From Paragonimus westermani (lineage: Eukaryota; Platyhelminthes; Trematoda; Plagiorchiida; Troglotrematidae): a stretch of DNA of 64,000 nt. Position numbers and translations under genes: made by a program. The notes below the pieces were generated by a model. That model was not told where the DNA came from, ran no database searches, and saw only the letters and a program-made list of their open reading frames with translations. This document shows, piece after piece, positions 1-10,335 of this stretch; within the stretch, counting starts at the first letter, position 1, and each line of letters starts with the position of its first letter. The DNA lies in the NCBI GenBank assembly GCA_008508345.1, contig QNGE01000865.1, positions 62,001 to 126,000 on the forward strand, in the 5' to 3' direction.

Positions 1-1
1 A

Positions 2-1102
2 ACAGAGGCCAAAGACAATGGTCATATCTCGGACGCTATCTTCTTCGACTTTGCCAAAGCCTTCGACCGTGTCCCACACGGTCCTCTGCTGCACAAACTA
101 GAAGCCTATGGGATTCAAGGAGAAGTTCTCCGCTGGATAACCTCCTTTCTTGGTAACAGGACTTTCAGAGTAAAAACCGGTTCAGGCCTTTCGTCCCCAT
201 CCCCAGTCTCTGTGGGGGTCCCTCAAGGATCGGTACTTGGTCCATTGTTGTTTCTTATTTACATCAATGATCTCCCCGATTTGATCTCTAGCAACGCTCT
301 CCTTTATGCCGACGACTTAAAAATCTGGAACGCCTGTGACCCCAGTGCATTGCAGATTGACCTTGATCGTATTAAGTGCTGGTCAGAGGATTGGAGTCTC
401 CCTCTAAACGACAGTAAGTGTGCGCACATGTCACTCGGAGGAGACTCTGGGAACCTATTCGTGATACATGGTGCACAAAGTGTAGTAGGTATCACGAAAG
501 TAGACCTCAAAAAAGACCTAGGGATCTGGCTATCGTCTGGTTTGTCCTTCTCTTATCATCACCAGCTGGCCGCCAAAAGGGGTCTCATGACTCTCGGGAT
601 GATCAAACGAACCTTCCCCCGGATTGACAAGCGCGCCTTTCACACGCTTTACAGAGTCTACATAAGACCATTGCTCGAGTATGCCAATCAAGTCGTCTAC
701 ACCGGTTTGAAGAAGGACATACTCGCCATTGAACGTGTCCAGCGAGTGGCCACCAAAATGGTCACTGGCTTGCGGCATCTATCCTACGAGTCTCGCCTTG
801 AAATTCTCGATCTTTATCCACTTGAGTTTCGTAGACTCCGCGGCGACTTAATTCTTACACATTTTCTCTTTAGCACAGGACTTGTGCAACAATTCTTTAC
901 CCTAGTAAGTGATAACAGTCGAAGAGGCCACGACAAGAAGCTCTATAAGCTTCGACCTCGGACCTTCCTAAGACAACAGTTCTTCTCTTATAGGGTTATC
1001 AACTACTGGAACGACCTACCACTAGAGATTGTTAGCTGCTCTTCTAAAGACCGTCTCAAAGTGTTATTGGATTCTCACCTACTTAATAAACTGTTAAATT
1101 AA
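2..1102 (+). CDS. CR1/Jockey-like LINE reverse transcriptase, C-terminal part, cut by window edge
   Basis: One frame is open from base 2 to the stop ending at 1102 (366 codons). It encodes the reverse transcriptase of a non-LTR retrotransposon, which copies element RNA into DNA at a nicked target. Visible motifs are motif A FFDFAKAFDRV with its catalytic Asp codon at 47-49, GVPQGSVLGPLLF at about 215-253, and the YADD active site at 305-316. After these come a thumb region and a C-terminal LEYANQVVYTGLKKDILAIE-type connection region. The endonuclease and ORF1 would lie to the left, outside the window. There are no stops or frameshifts, unlike every other LINE copy here, so this is probably a young insertion. 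Assignment to a non-LTR RT is secure; the exact clade is inferred. Confidence 0.88.
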   Translation, partial: TEAKDNGHISDAIFFDFAKAFDRVPHGPLLHKLEAYGIQGEVLRWITSFLGNRTFRVKTGSGLSSPSPVSVGVPQGSVLGPLLFLIYINDLPDLISSNALLYADDLKIWNACDPSALQIDLDRIKCWSEDWSLPLNDSKCAHMSLGGDSGNLFVIHGAQSVVGITKVDLKKDLGIWLSSGLSFSYHHQLAAKRGLMTLGMIKRTFPRIDKRAFHTLYRVYIRPLLEYANQVVYTGLKKDILAIERVQRVATKMVTGLRHLSYESRLEILDLYPLEFRRLRGDLILTHFLFSTGLVQQFFTLVSDNSRRGHDKKLYKLRPRTFLRQQFFSYRVINYWNDLPLEIVSCSSKDRLKVLLDSHLLNKLLN

Positions 1103-1399
1103 TAATTTATCCCGTTTTGCTAGATTATTATTTTGCTCTGTTCTAGGTACTTTCTGTAACCACCAAGAGCGGTGCTACACCCCGTTTTCAATGACTGCCT
1201 TTCAGATGAACAGAAAACCGCCGGACATCGAAACGAACAAACTGACTGGATCCGGGTAGATTGGGCCCCTAGCCTCGAACCCGTGTACAAATCGCTGAAA
1301 TCGCTGAAGTCCTGTCTTCTGTTTTCCTATATAGGATTTGTTTTTTTCTTCATGGATGTGTGGCAATTAAGCATCAGCTGTCTACTCAGATGTATTGCT
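1103..1399 (+). other. Likely 3' untranslated tail of the first LINE and junction
   Basis: AT-rich sequence directly follows the LINE stop codon. No ORF with recognisable content was seen. The boundary between the LINE tail and flanking DNA cannot be placed without other copies of the element. Confidence 0.3.
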
Positions 1400-1625
1400 C
1401 TGTGATGATGAATCGCCTTAATCTTTTCTTCCCAGTAAGATGAAGGGGAAGAGATCTCATAGAAGTTCTTAGGTTACTGAGTGGATTATCTGAGGCAATT
1501 GCCTTTCTCTTCGAGCGGTTGTTTACTCGCAGCGAAAATTCATCATCTGGAGGACACGAGTTAAAGATTGTGAAGGAAAGAGCTAGGACCCGAATCCAAA
1601 CCAACTCTTCTTCATAGAGTTGAAG
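1400..1625 (+). pseudogene. 3' end remnant of a CR1-like LINE ORF
   Basis: Conceptual translation on the plus strand gives a broken version of the LINE C-terminus (for example SGLSEAIAFLFERLFTR, then HELKIVKERARTRIQTN). The same peptide is encoded on the minus strand at about 2350-2560, where it reads WLFARNENSLPRRQELKIVK. Only the last 70 or so codons remain, and stop codons interrupt the frame. The two copies face each other tail to tail, so the interval behaves as an imperfect inverted repeat. Inactive. Confidence 0.65.
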
Positions 1626-2349
1626 GAAGTTTTTCTCTGATGTGAGATCATCCTCGCTCACTGCAAGAAGCTGAACATGAACCAGCTACTAGCTTCAAGT
1701 CTTGTGGTCCTAACTGAACTGAACTGAGCCTGACCCGAAAAACGCGGTTCAGTTCACTTCCATTTTGGATCACAAGACGGTAGTAGCCGGTTGATGTCCA
1801 GTGAGCTCCTATGATCCCACTATGCTGCGACAAATAGAGAAGAAAAACTTCTCTTCAACAGTGTTTCGACCTTTTCACTGATATACAGAACACAGTTTAC
1901 TATTGAATGGGCAGCGGGAATATCTCGGATCAAGTCCTCACCAGGCCTATTTCAGCTCTCTTGGATACCAGAGGTTGAATGATAGAGGTAGATGATACTG
2001 GAATCACGTTTAGCGATCATGATATACTCAGATTAATAGGCAGGATAGGTGGGTGGCTGAACAAAAACTTCCTGGTTACGGTAAAACAGCAGCCAATGAG
2101 GGACATAACAATAAGGAAGTCCTACGCAACTTGTCTATGGTTGGTAATAAAGAAGAGCTAGGAAGCATAACAGAAATGCAGACAGAAGAGGAAAAAAGAG
2201 TCACCATCACGTTAAGTAGATCCCGGTCACTTTATCACCATTCCATATCCGGAATTAATGCCAACAAACATCAATCTTGCGCTTGGCGTTGGTAACCGTG
2301 GTGGCCAGCAACACATTGGACAGTTATTTCTTCCAATTGTTCACAATTC

Positions 2350-5300
2350 TGTATTAGGAAAAGTTGGTTCGGATTTGAGTCCCGGCTGTTCCTTTCACAA
2401 TCTTCAACTCTTGTCTTCTAGGCAATGAGTTTTCGTTGCGAGCAAACAGCCACTCTCCTGCCTCACACATTCCACTCACGATCTGAAAGACTTCTCTGAG
2501 ATCTCTTTTCCGTCTTCTTTCTAGGGAGAAAAGATTAAGGTGCTTGAGTCTGCTGAAGCAGTCCACTCCCCGGAGTTCCAAGATCATCGCAAACCCACGT
2601 TGCACCCTCTCTGGAACCTTAGCTTCTTTGACCAAATAAGGAAACCAGGTCTACGCACAGTATTCCAGATGTGGTCTCACGTAAGCTCTATACAGAATCA
2701 GGAGGACGCTGGGTTTCCTTAAGGCCATTATCTTCAACTAATAGAGGGGCCGATTTGCTTTACAGGCTACCAACACACTAATTTGACACCTTGAAGTCTC
2801 TGGTGACCTGAATTCCCCGGTCTTTTATTTCAGTAATTTCCCGAATGAGCACACGTTGCTGTAGTATTTTTTATCCACCTACCTCCGCAAGTTGTTTACA
2901 TCTCACAACTTTTAACGTGAGTTTCCAGTCAAGTGTCAATTGATGAGTTTCGTCGAGGTCTCGTTGCATCAAAGAGTCGCGCGGGCGTCCCACGAGTTTC
3001 AAATCGTCCGCGAACATTTAGCAGATACTGCTGGTCCTCTTCGCCAAATCACTGATGTGTATCAGGAACAGCAGAGGACCTAAGACTGACCCTTGTGGAA
3101 CACCACTGGTGGTATGTGCAGTGCGCAACTTGGAGCTTCCCACCTGCACACAGAGGCTCCTATTCCGCAGGAACGCCTTCACCTTAGCCCAAACAGCGGG
3201 AGATACATCATACGCTTTTAATTTAACATTAAAAGTCCATGACTTATGAGTCGAAAACCTTCCTAACGTCTAACTAGCAGACCTCAACATAATCTCCTTT
3301 TTCCAACCGTAGAATGATCTCATCTGAAAAAAGCCAGTAGGTTAGAAAGGCAGGATCTCTTACTTACAAAGCCGTGCTGTTGAGCCGTCACTAGTGTATA
3401 ATTAGTGGCATGTTGTGTTGTCTTGTCCCTTAAGATCCGTTCGCACACTTTCAAGATAGCTGATGTAAGACTGACAGGCCTGTAGATTGAGGCCTCTTCC
3501 TTACTGCCCTCTCTGTGTATCGGCGTGATAGTGCCCATCTACCAGTCCGCGACTAGTTTGGCTTCACCAAGCGATTTGATAGGTAAATTAGCCAACGGAG
3601 CAACTAACATATCAGCAATTGGTCTTAGAATCACCGGATGAATTTCACCTAGGCCCGCAGCCTCAGATATATTCAGCTTAGCCAACTGACCACCCCTCCA
3701 CTAATGACTACCAATTCCTCCATCATGAGCAGATCAGGTGTGACGTCAACGTGCGGTGATCTGCCAGCATCCCTTGTATGAACCTCCTAAAAAACTGAGG
3801 CAACGCTTGGGCTCTTTCTTCACTAGTAGATGCGTTCTCCCTTTGTTCGTTACTGACACACCCAACAGACGCTCGTGTACTAGTCGGCACTTCTGTTGAA
3901 CCTGGCTGGCTGCGCTGCGCCCGTCTATACTCCAAACAACGCTTATGTCCTTCTGTGCGTTTAAATCTCACTCAAGCTCAACGCTTCATGATTTGAACCT
4001 TGCTTGCTGTGCATCGTCGTCTCGGTATTTTCCTGCAGCGGATAACCCTCTGAAGTAGAGCAAACTTGGTAGCCAATTCCCATAAGTTGGTTTCTAGTTT
4101 GACTCAAATTGTTTCAACATCGTAACTTTCCCCATATTTCAACAGTACTCTTAATTTCGCTCCACTGACCATCTTGTCGTTGTTAGTTCCCCTATAGGTT
4201 TGAGGCCATTTGTTTGGGGGCTTAACGTTCGTTAACACGAACATCAGCCTGATGATCCCATGATCGCTTCTACCAACAGGAGGTCTAACATCGAGGTTAC
4301 CTACTTCATTCGGGTTCCTAGGTATTACCGGTTCCAGCACATCATCATAGGCAGCAATACATCAGTGGTTAACACTGTTGTTTAACTGTCACACATCCAT
4401 GAAAAAAAGCGAACCCTACGCGGAAAGAGGGAAAAAAGAAGGGGACGGGAAGGGGCCTAACTGTTAAAAAGAGCTACGTCTATATTCAAACACTCATCAT
4501 CAAGGTGCTTACACCTTGGATACAAACAGCTGCTGTCTGGCCAGGCCTCCATCGGATGTGTTGACTTGGTTGCTGAACTAGTTTTTTTTTGTATGAATCT
4601 AAGAGATTCACCTGACGACCTTCTCGGTGCATACTCCTCTATCCAGCCAACTTCCATTGCGTTGAAATACTCGAGAAAGGGGATCTTTTATGCTCGACAT
4701 GCGTGATCATTCAATGCTACCAACGGCTCTTCGTCCTCAGACTCTCTCGCCAATGAAGTCTTATGGACGCACGCCACCAACAATGTTACGTACAACAGTT
4801 TAACGAAATTAACAACCACTTACACGTTGGGCGTTATAAATGTCCTACCAGGACGTTGTTCGTGATGTTGAACGACTAGAAGCAAGGACCCTCCTCCAGT
4901 TCTTTCATCATGTCGATCCGCCTGGTATATACAATATCCGGGTGGACAGAGGTCTTCATTGCTCATCTCCGGCTTCAGCCGCGGCTCAGTAACCGCTATG
5001 AAATCCACATCTGTGGTAACGAATCGGAGCTCTCCCCACTTGTTCCCAACACTGCACGCGTTAGTGCAGACCACAATTAGTCTACCTTAATCTATTCTCC
5101 TTGACGCTAACTCGGAGTTATGGAAGGAGACGACCTCGAACGCTACCTCCGAGAGCCTACCCCATTTCTCGCAGTAGCAATCAACCGCTGTAGAGTAGTC
5201 CGTCCCACCGAGCCAACGGCTACAGTAATCTGCTCTGATTTGCATGCCCCGTGCTGTGCCTTCGTGTCTAATCTCCAAGGTGCTACTGGACGGACGTGAC

Positions 5301-5420
5301 AATATGTTAGCTTTGGAGGAAGATTCCTGTGCATCACAGCCGTGTGATGTACACGTGCCGACTTCATCAGCTTTTGTTCTTGGCTAGTCGGAACCCGCTT
5401 AACTTCAATGAACAATTTCG
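2350..5420 (-). pseudogene. Nearly full-length degenerate CR1-like LINE (endonuclease plus reverse transcriptase)
   Basis: Several minus-strand frames line up in the order expected for one old element. At 5074-4820 the AP-type endonuclease start is visible (CTNACSVGNKWGELR, then LCPPGYCIYQADR). At 4340-4104 the endonuclease end is visible (DVRPPVGRSDHGIIRLMF, carrying the SDH motif). At 3971-3723 there is an RT N-terminal extension, at 3538-3320 the RT start (YRPVSLTSAILKVCERIL, then QQHGFVSKRSCLSNLLAF), and at 2635-2354 the C-terminus. Stops and frameshifts separate the blocks. A purine-rich, apparently foreign segment lies near 4399-4460. The element is dead. Its true 5' end may extend past 5420 towards 6150. 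Confidence 0.75.
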
Positions 5421-6761
5421 AACAGTCAGTGATTTCCTCCTCCCATCGATGGACATTAAATCGCCCTGGTTACTCTGTCTTTCTAATGATCGGTTGGTCT
5501 GCAAAAGGTAGTCAGCAGTTTATATTTGTACTGAGTTACCCGCAGGTCTGAACGGAGATCCGGCTGTGCTGTCACAGGACGAGTCCTGGTGGATAAATTT
5601 CAGAATGCACAAGTCGTTGTCGTCACTTATCGTGCCCCGTTCGTTACCTCAGGAATTAGATGAAAGGATGCACAGTTCCATTGGATGGGCAGCGTCAGCC
5701 CGAGGACTTACCGTCGTTCTGGATTTTTCCAGGTTTCCTTACGCAGGTCTCACCATTAGGCTAACCTCCGGTGCTGCGGCCTCTGTGTTCTACAATCTCA
5801 CGTAGAGCGTAGGACGTAGGAACGTCAACCAACCCACAAGGGAGAGAGAAGGCTACAGACCATCCTGACTAGGGGTGGTGTTAACTACCGAACCCCACGT
5901 AGTGGATCTCGTCAAAATTGGTGCACCGTGTGGTGCGAACGACCACGCCACCTTTTTCTTCAACTTAGTGTGTGACGTCACCATCACCCGCTCCCTAGTG
6001 TCGGTTCGAAGCAGTTTCAGGTGAACCAACTGTCGAGAGATTTGTGAACACCTTTTATGCCAACTGGTTGCCACCTGTCGAATGTAATACGATAGGTGAA
6101 CATTTACCATATTGTCACACGTGAACGCCGCAGTAACAAATCCAGTCCCATTATGCACTTTACGCCCCGCCTATAAGTCGTCTGGGTTCAACCCCAGACT
6201 TGGAATACACTGCCGGCGACGATTGTCCTGACAACATCAGTCGATACATTCAAGTGGCAGCTAACCAACTGAATTGTTCCAAATTAGCTATTGGCATTCG
6301 GATAAACATAGTTTCGTGCACCTTCATTACCGTCATTCCCTTTTCTTCTATTCTCCCATCACTTTCTTCCTTGTTATAGTCTGTCCTCATTGTTCCAGTG
6401 CTGTTAGCTGCTTAAACATTCAGCACACCTTACACATCCTTTCAGATGTTCAGGTGGTCGGAGCGGTCAGATCACACTCAGACTATCACATTGAGATCGA
6501 ATCTGCTGTGAAACCACATCGTCTGACATAGATTCCTACCGGAATACTTCGAGGCAAGAGCATTATACAAGTAGTATACTTCCCATTCCGCAAGAAACCA
6601 GTTAGGCTAATGAAATACATGACAATCTAAAGAACGAACAACTTTTTTGCATCTGAATATGTTTGCCTTTAGTCTTTCCGAATGTTCTTAAGATTCTTAT
6701 ATTTCATGGACCCTGGACGCTGGATCTTGCAGCTTAGTCCGAAATAAGGTTAAAATGTACT
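5421..6761. other. Unassigned sequence between repeats, possibly LINE 5' region
   Basis: No recognisable gene was found. A minus-strand open stretch at 5853-6158 (101 codons) lies upstream of the degenerate minus-strand LINE and could be part of its 5' region. I see no motif that proves it. Confidence 0.3.
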
Positions 6762-6804
<43 letters not shown>

Positions 6805-6905
6805 ACAGCCATGAGCCTGACCAAAAGGTACTGTGGCTCGGGCCGCCGCTCACCTCAACAGTGACGTGGAATATCCTAGAAGAAAACATTACTACGAAGG
6901 ACAAC
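6762..6905 (-). mobile_element. RTE-like LINE 3' tail with (ATC)13 tract
   Basis: A perfect run of 13 ATC triplets (6762-6800) is followed by about 105 bases that are the reverse complement of the sequence after the assembly gap at 22339-22450. Both contain the stretch GACCAAAAGGTACTGTGGCTC and CGTGGAATATCCT, allowing for strand. RTE-type LINEs typically end in short tandem repeats, so this is read as the 3' end of a minus-strand, severely 5'-truncated copy. A third, more diverged copy lies at 37205-37330. Confidence 0.7.
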
Positions 6906-7479
6906 AGAGATTGAAGAAGACTAAATGTAAAATGTGCTAGCGTTGGCATTGATCCTGTTTACTGACAATGAGATTGCCACATCAGCTTAGGGATTCTTCA
7001 TTCTCCAGTCGCTCGGTATATTGTTCTTTCGAACAAAAATGATAGAGCTGTCTTCCATTGTTTCAGCGCGCTGAGATCTCTGCATCTCATACGCAAGAAA
7101 CTGGACATCACTGGCACTAACCGCCGGTTCCGTAAATCGAACTGAACTGAGACAGATTACATTAACTGTTTTTGATCATTATCAGCTATCTCCCCCAGAA
7201 TAATTGAGCCACCTTCTTATCGATATCCTCAAGGTCCGGTGCGTCACAAAATCGGCAAATCTGGTTGCTTTACACACTGACTTTGCTCACCTAATGGTGT
7301 GGGTCCTGCGACTGGACTTCCGAAAGTGTGCTTAAATGCATATTGATGAGACGAATGGCATAGGTGCCTACCACTTGAATGGGCTTTTATTGTAACAAGC
7401 AAAAAGTGAACGTGACTTGAGTATTGTTGTTTCAGTATCACTCAAGACGTAGGACACCACGAACAGGACCTGCGCATCA

Positions 7480-8110
7480 GCTTATAGCTTACTGGGGACA
7501 ATCAAAGGGTCCCTTAGCAGGGGGACCTTATCCATTTTGTACTTTGCGCTGGTTAGACCGGTCCTGGAGCATGAGATGCGGCGGTCTATCACTGCATCCA
7601 GAGGGGGATGCGAAAGCTAGGTGTTCAGAGAACGATCATGGGGATTTTGGTTGGAATGAACCGGAAGAGCTATGAAGAGAGACTAGATGTCCTTGATATA
7701 TTTCTTCAAATCTACAGGCGCATGCGAAGAGATTTGTTAGTAGTACACAAAATACTGAGTGTATAAATGGGTTCAGATGTGTACCCGGAGTTTCCCCTGA
7801 GATATGAGGACACGACGCATGGAAACCGATTGACTCTGGGGAAGTAAACCGTACAGAGCACGCCCGCAACCTACCGCCTCTCAGCTGTTGGAATTCTCCC
7901 CCGTGTTCTTTAGTGGACAAGGAACTGGACGGAATGGAAACTAAACACACTTGGAGAATCTGTTGTGGCAGAAGCGGTTGTAACTTGGTGCTTCCATGGA
8001 ACACGGGTGTGACGGGCTTTATACGTGAATCTATACCCTCTTTTTTTAAGGAATACTGGATAGTCACGGTAACAACAAGAGCAGGTGCCTTGTAACCGGC
8101 CGTAGTAAGG
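7480..8110 (+). pseudogene. CR1-like LINE C-terminal remnant
   Basis: Broken plus-strand frames resemble the end of a CR1-like RT. They read RPVLEHEM near 7555, then YEERLDVLDIF near 7672, RRMRRDLLVVHKILSV near 7720-7760, and a tail near 7770-7900. Frameshifts and stops prevent translation. The 177-codon minus-strand ORF over the same bases is its antisense shadow. Confidence 0.6.
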
Positions 8111-9952
8111 ACGATCATGGAAGTTTGGGCTAAACCACAAGAAGTGGTCACATCCTGTTCAGAGTACAAGACAGACTTTCAGACGTAGCGTCCGATTTCG
8201 TCTTCCTTCATATGTGATCATAATTTTGAATTGGTTCTCAATTGGGTGAGTGGGGAGGACTGTTTGTGATCCATACTGACTCTCGGAGTGTCAAGAACTA
8301 GTGAGGGAACTGGGAGCCGTCATTACAAGTGTATACGGTGGCGTGGCGGAAGAACTAATGGAGAGCCGTTACTCCTGGTGACCCGACTCAAAGCCATAGC
8401 TAGTCTGTACGCATGAGTAATAACTCAGCAAGTCAGCCAACGAAATCGTAATGTAATCAGTACGACGTAATTACTCATACAGTAATACAACAGTCGTATA
8501 CAACGTTCGGTTATGAATGGCCGTAACTACAACTAGATTCAACTAAGAAAATTCGTCGAGACGAGGCTTATGGCAATGAATTACTTTTTGAAAAAGAAGA
8601 ACTATTCATCGCTAATGCCACCGCAAGTTGGACTGTTTTGCATCATTGCGTTATCTGCCTAAGCATTCTGATGTATTTGGTTCGATTGCAGTTCGTTGAG
8701 TATATCGTCAGTACGCGAGTCACCAACTGTGCATGCAAAGTTTCAGGCGCACAGGTAGCAGAATCGATGGTTTAACATCCAGATATGCGTGTGCAATCTA
8801 TCTAGGCGTCTAATTTAGCTGGTTGATTAGTCTCAAGAGACTAAATTTTTAATATCTATACACCCATGACTTCGGATGCATTTGGATGGTTACATTAGAA
8901 GTTATGATATTCAATGAGGAACGAGGTGAACAAATTGTGGGAGGAACGATTTCACAACAAATGTGGATATTGAGGTAAGTTGTGCAGAATAACTGGTCTG
9001 ATGATGTGACTTCCTTGTCTGAAAATGACGATTTCGGAACACATCATGAACAGATATCTGATTGATGGTGATTGTAATTCACAGAATTGAACTCGTATAA
9101 ATACGATTCAGTGGAAACAGGGTTTATAGGAAAATGCTTTATTTTCTGATGAACTGGCGTCTTCGTTTTTACTTGTTACCTATATCCAGGCAGTTTATCT
9201 TTATCCGGCCCATTTGAAAATTAGTTTAGTTTAATACCACACTTTTGAGCACATTTCATTGAGCAGCCAAAATCGTTGTCATCTCTGTTCGGTGTGCGTT
9301 TTGCCAAATAGTTCGCCGTGAGTTGGAGTTTTGTTGAAACGATGAAACTGAGCGTTCTTTGCTGTCATAGTTATTCCTCAACTCAGGCCCCTGCTCAGGT
9401 TGAACCCTTCTTCGTGCGAAGTACCTTGAATGGTACCTAACCGGTTGGATAAAATTCAACGCGACAGTTCTTGGCCGTGATAGCGTCGTTCTATCTATTC
9501 ATTGTTGTTAACTCGTCTTAGTTACGTTAAGTCGTTTGAATTTCTTCTGTAACTAGGTTGCTGTCTTTCGGGATATGGTTACCTGCCGGTGCGTTAATGT
9601 AGGGATTTTTGCGACCTGTATTCTAGTCTTCTCCATTCTGTTTTTTAATCTTGGACTGCTTTTTCATAATTGACTGACAACATCACGAGATGGAGGAAGA
9701 GTGGAAAGGGGAAATTCTAGCAGCCGCTTAAAGCGTGACCCTTCCACCAGCTTATGTGATTTTCATGTTACGATTGCTTTGTGTGTTTTATCACACACCT
9801 GGATGTCCGTTCAGTAAAGCTGCAGTTCTGTTTTCTTCCTGACTTTGATTCCTACTGCACTGTACTAGATTTGACGTTATGTAAGTATATTCCGTTTGCG
9901 TAGGTGTAGTGGATAGATAATTTCAAAACGTCTGTTGTATCCGCATTGCTCA
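8111..9952. other. Upstream flank of OXA1L with no recognised gene
   Basis: No convincing coding sequence or RNA gene was seen. Core promoter elements for OXA1L presumably lie in the right-hand part, but no clear TATA box or initiator can be pointed to. A complementary pair near 9000 and 9045 (TGATGTG and CACATCA) can form a loose hairpin. Confidence 0.3.
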
Positions 9953-9959
9953 TTTCAGA
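9953..9959 (+). promoter_or_regulatory. Candidate splice acceptor just upstream of the OXA1L start codon
   Basis: The sequence TTTCAG ends at 9958, 13 bases before the ATG at 9972, after a pyrimidine-containing stretch. It could join a 5' untranslated exon. Flatworms also add a spliced leader by trans-splicing, so it could accept one. The sequence shows the site only; its use is inference. Confidence 0.35.
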
Positions 9960-9971
9960 TCAATTTCGATT

Positions 9972-10335
9972 ATGCAGGCGCTCTACAAACACTCTCGATC
10001 AACTATGCTTCTCATAAGACTACTTCCACCAACAAAAATGAAAACATGTACACGATATTTGAGTGTCTTTGGTAATCAACATTCGCTCTGCAATATGACA
10101 AGTCCCGTGACACAGTCGAAATTGTTCTTATCAGCTACCACCTCTCAAGACATTCTGGCTGCACTTCCAGAGCCTCCATTACCCCCTGTTCAAGAGCAAT
10201 TGTTGAATGCCTTAGGCGAGCCAAGTTTGTCTTCGCTTGGGCTATGTAGCTATTGGCCAAGTGGTTGGTATCAGGCTGTTTTGGAATCGTTACATGTTTC
10301 TTTGGAGTTGCCTTGGTGGGCCGCAATTGCTACAA
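9972..10335 (+). CDS. OXA1L: OXA1L exon 1: presequence to first membrane span
   Basis: This exon encodes residues 1-121 and the first base of codon 122. The ATG at 9972 is the first in the frame after the upstream acceptor-like site. The exon holds the targeting region and the SLHVSLELPWWAAIA segment that opens the first membrane span. The donor is A|GTTAGT at 10336. Confidence 0.9.

Noticed and set aside
7636..8169. 177-codon minus-strand ORF
   Set aside because: It is the antisense of a degenerate plus-strand LINE C-terminus; the protein has no domain and the sense strand explains the sequence.
9000..9060. CTGATGA near 9000 as a possible hammerhead
   Set aside because: No GAAA element at the right distance and stems do not close; only a loose TGATGTG/CACATCA hairpin is present.
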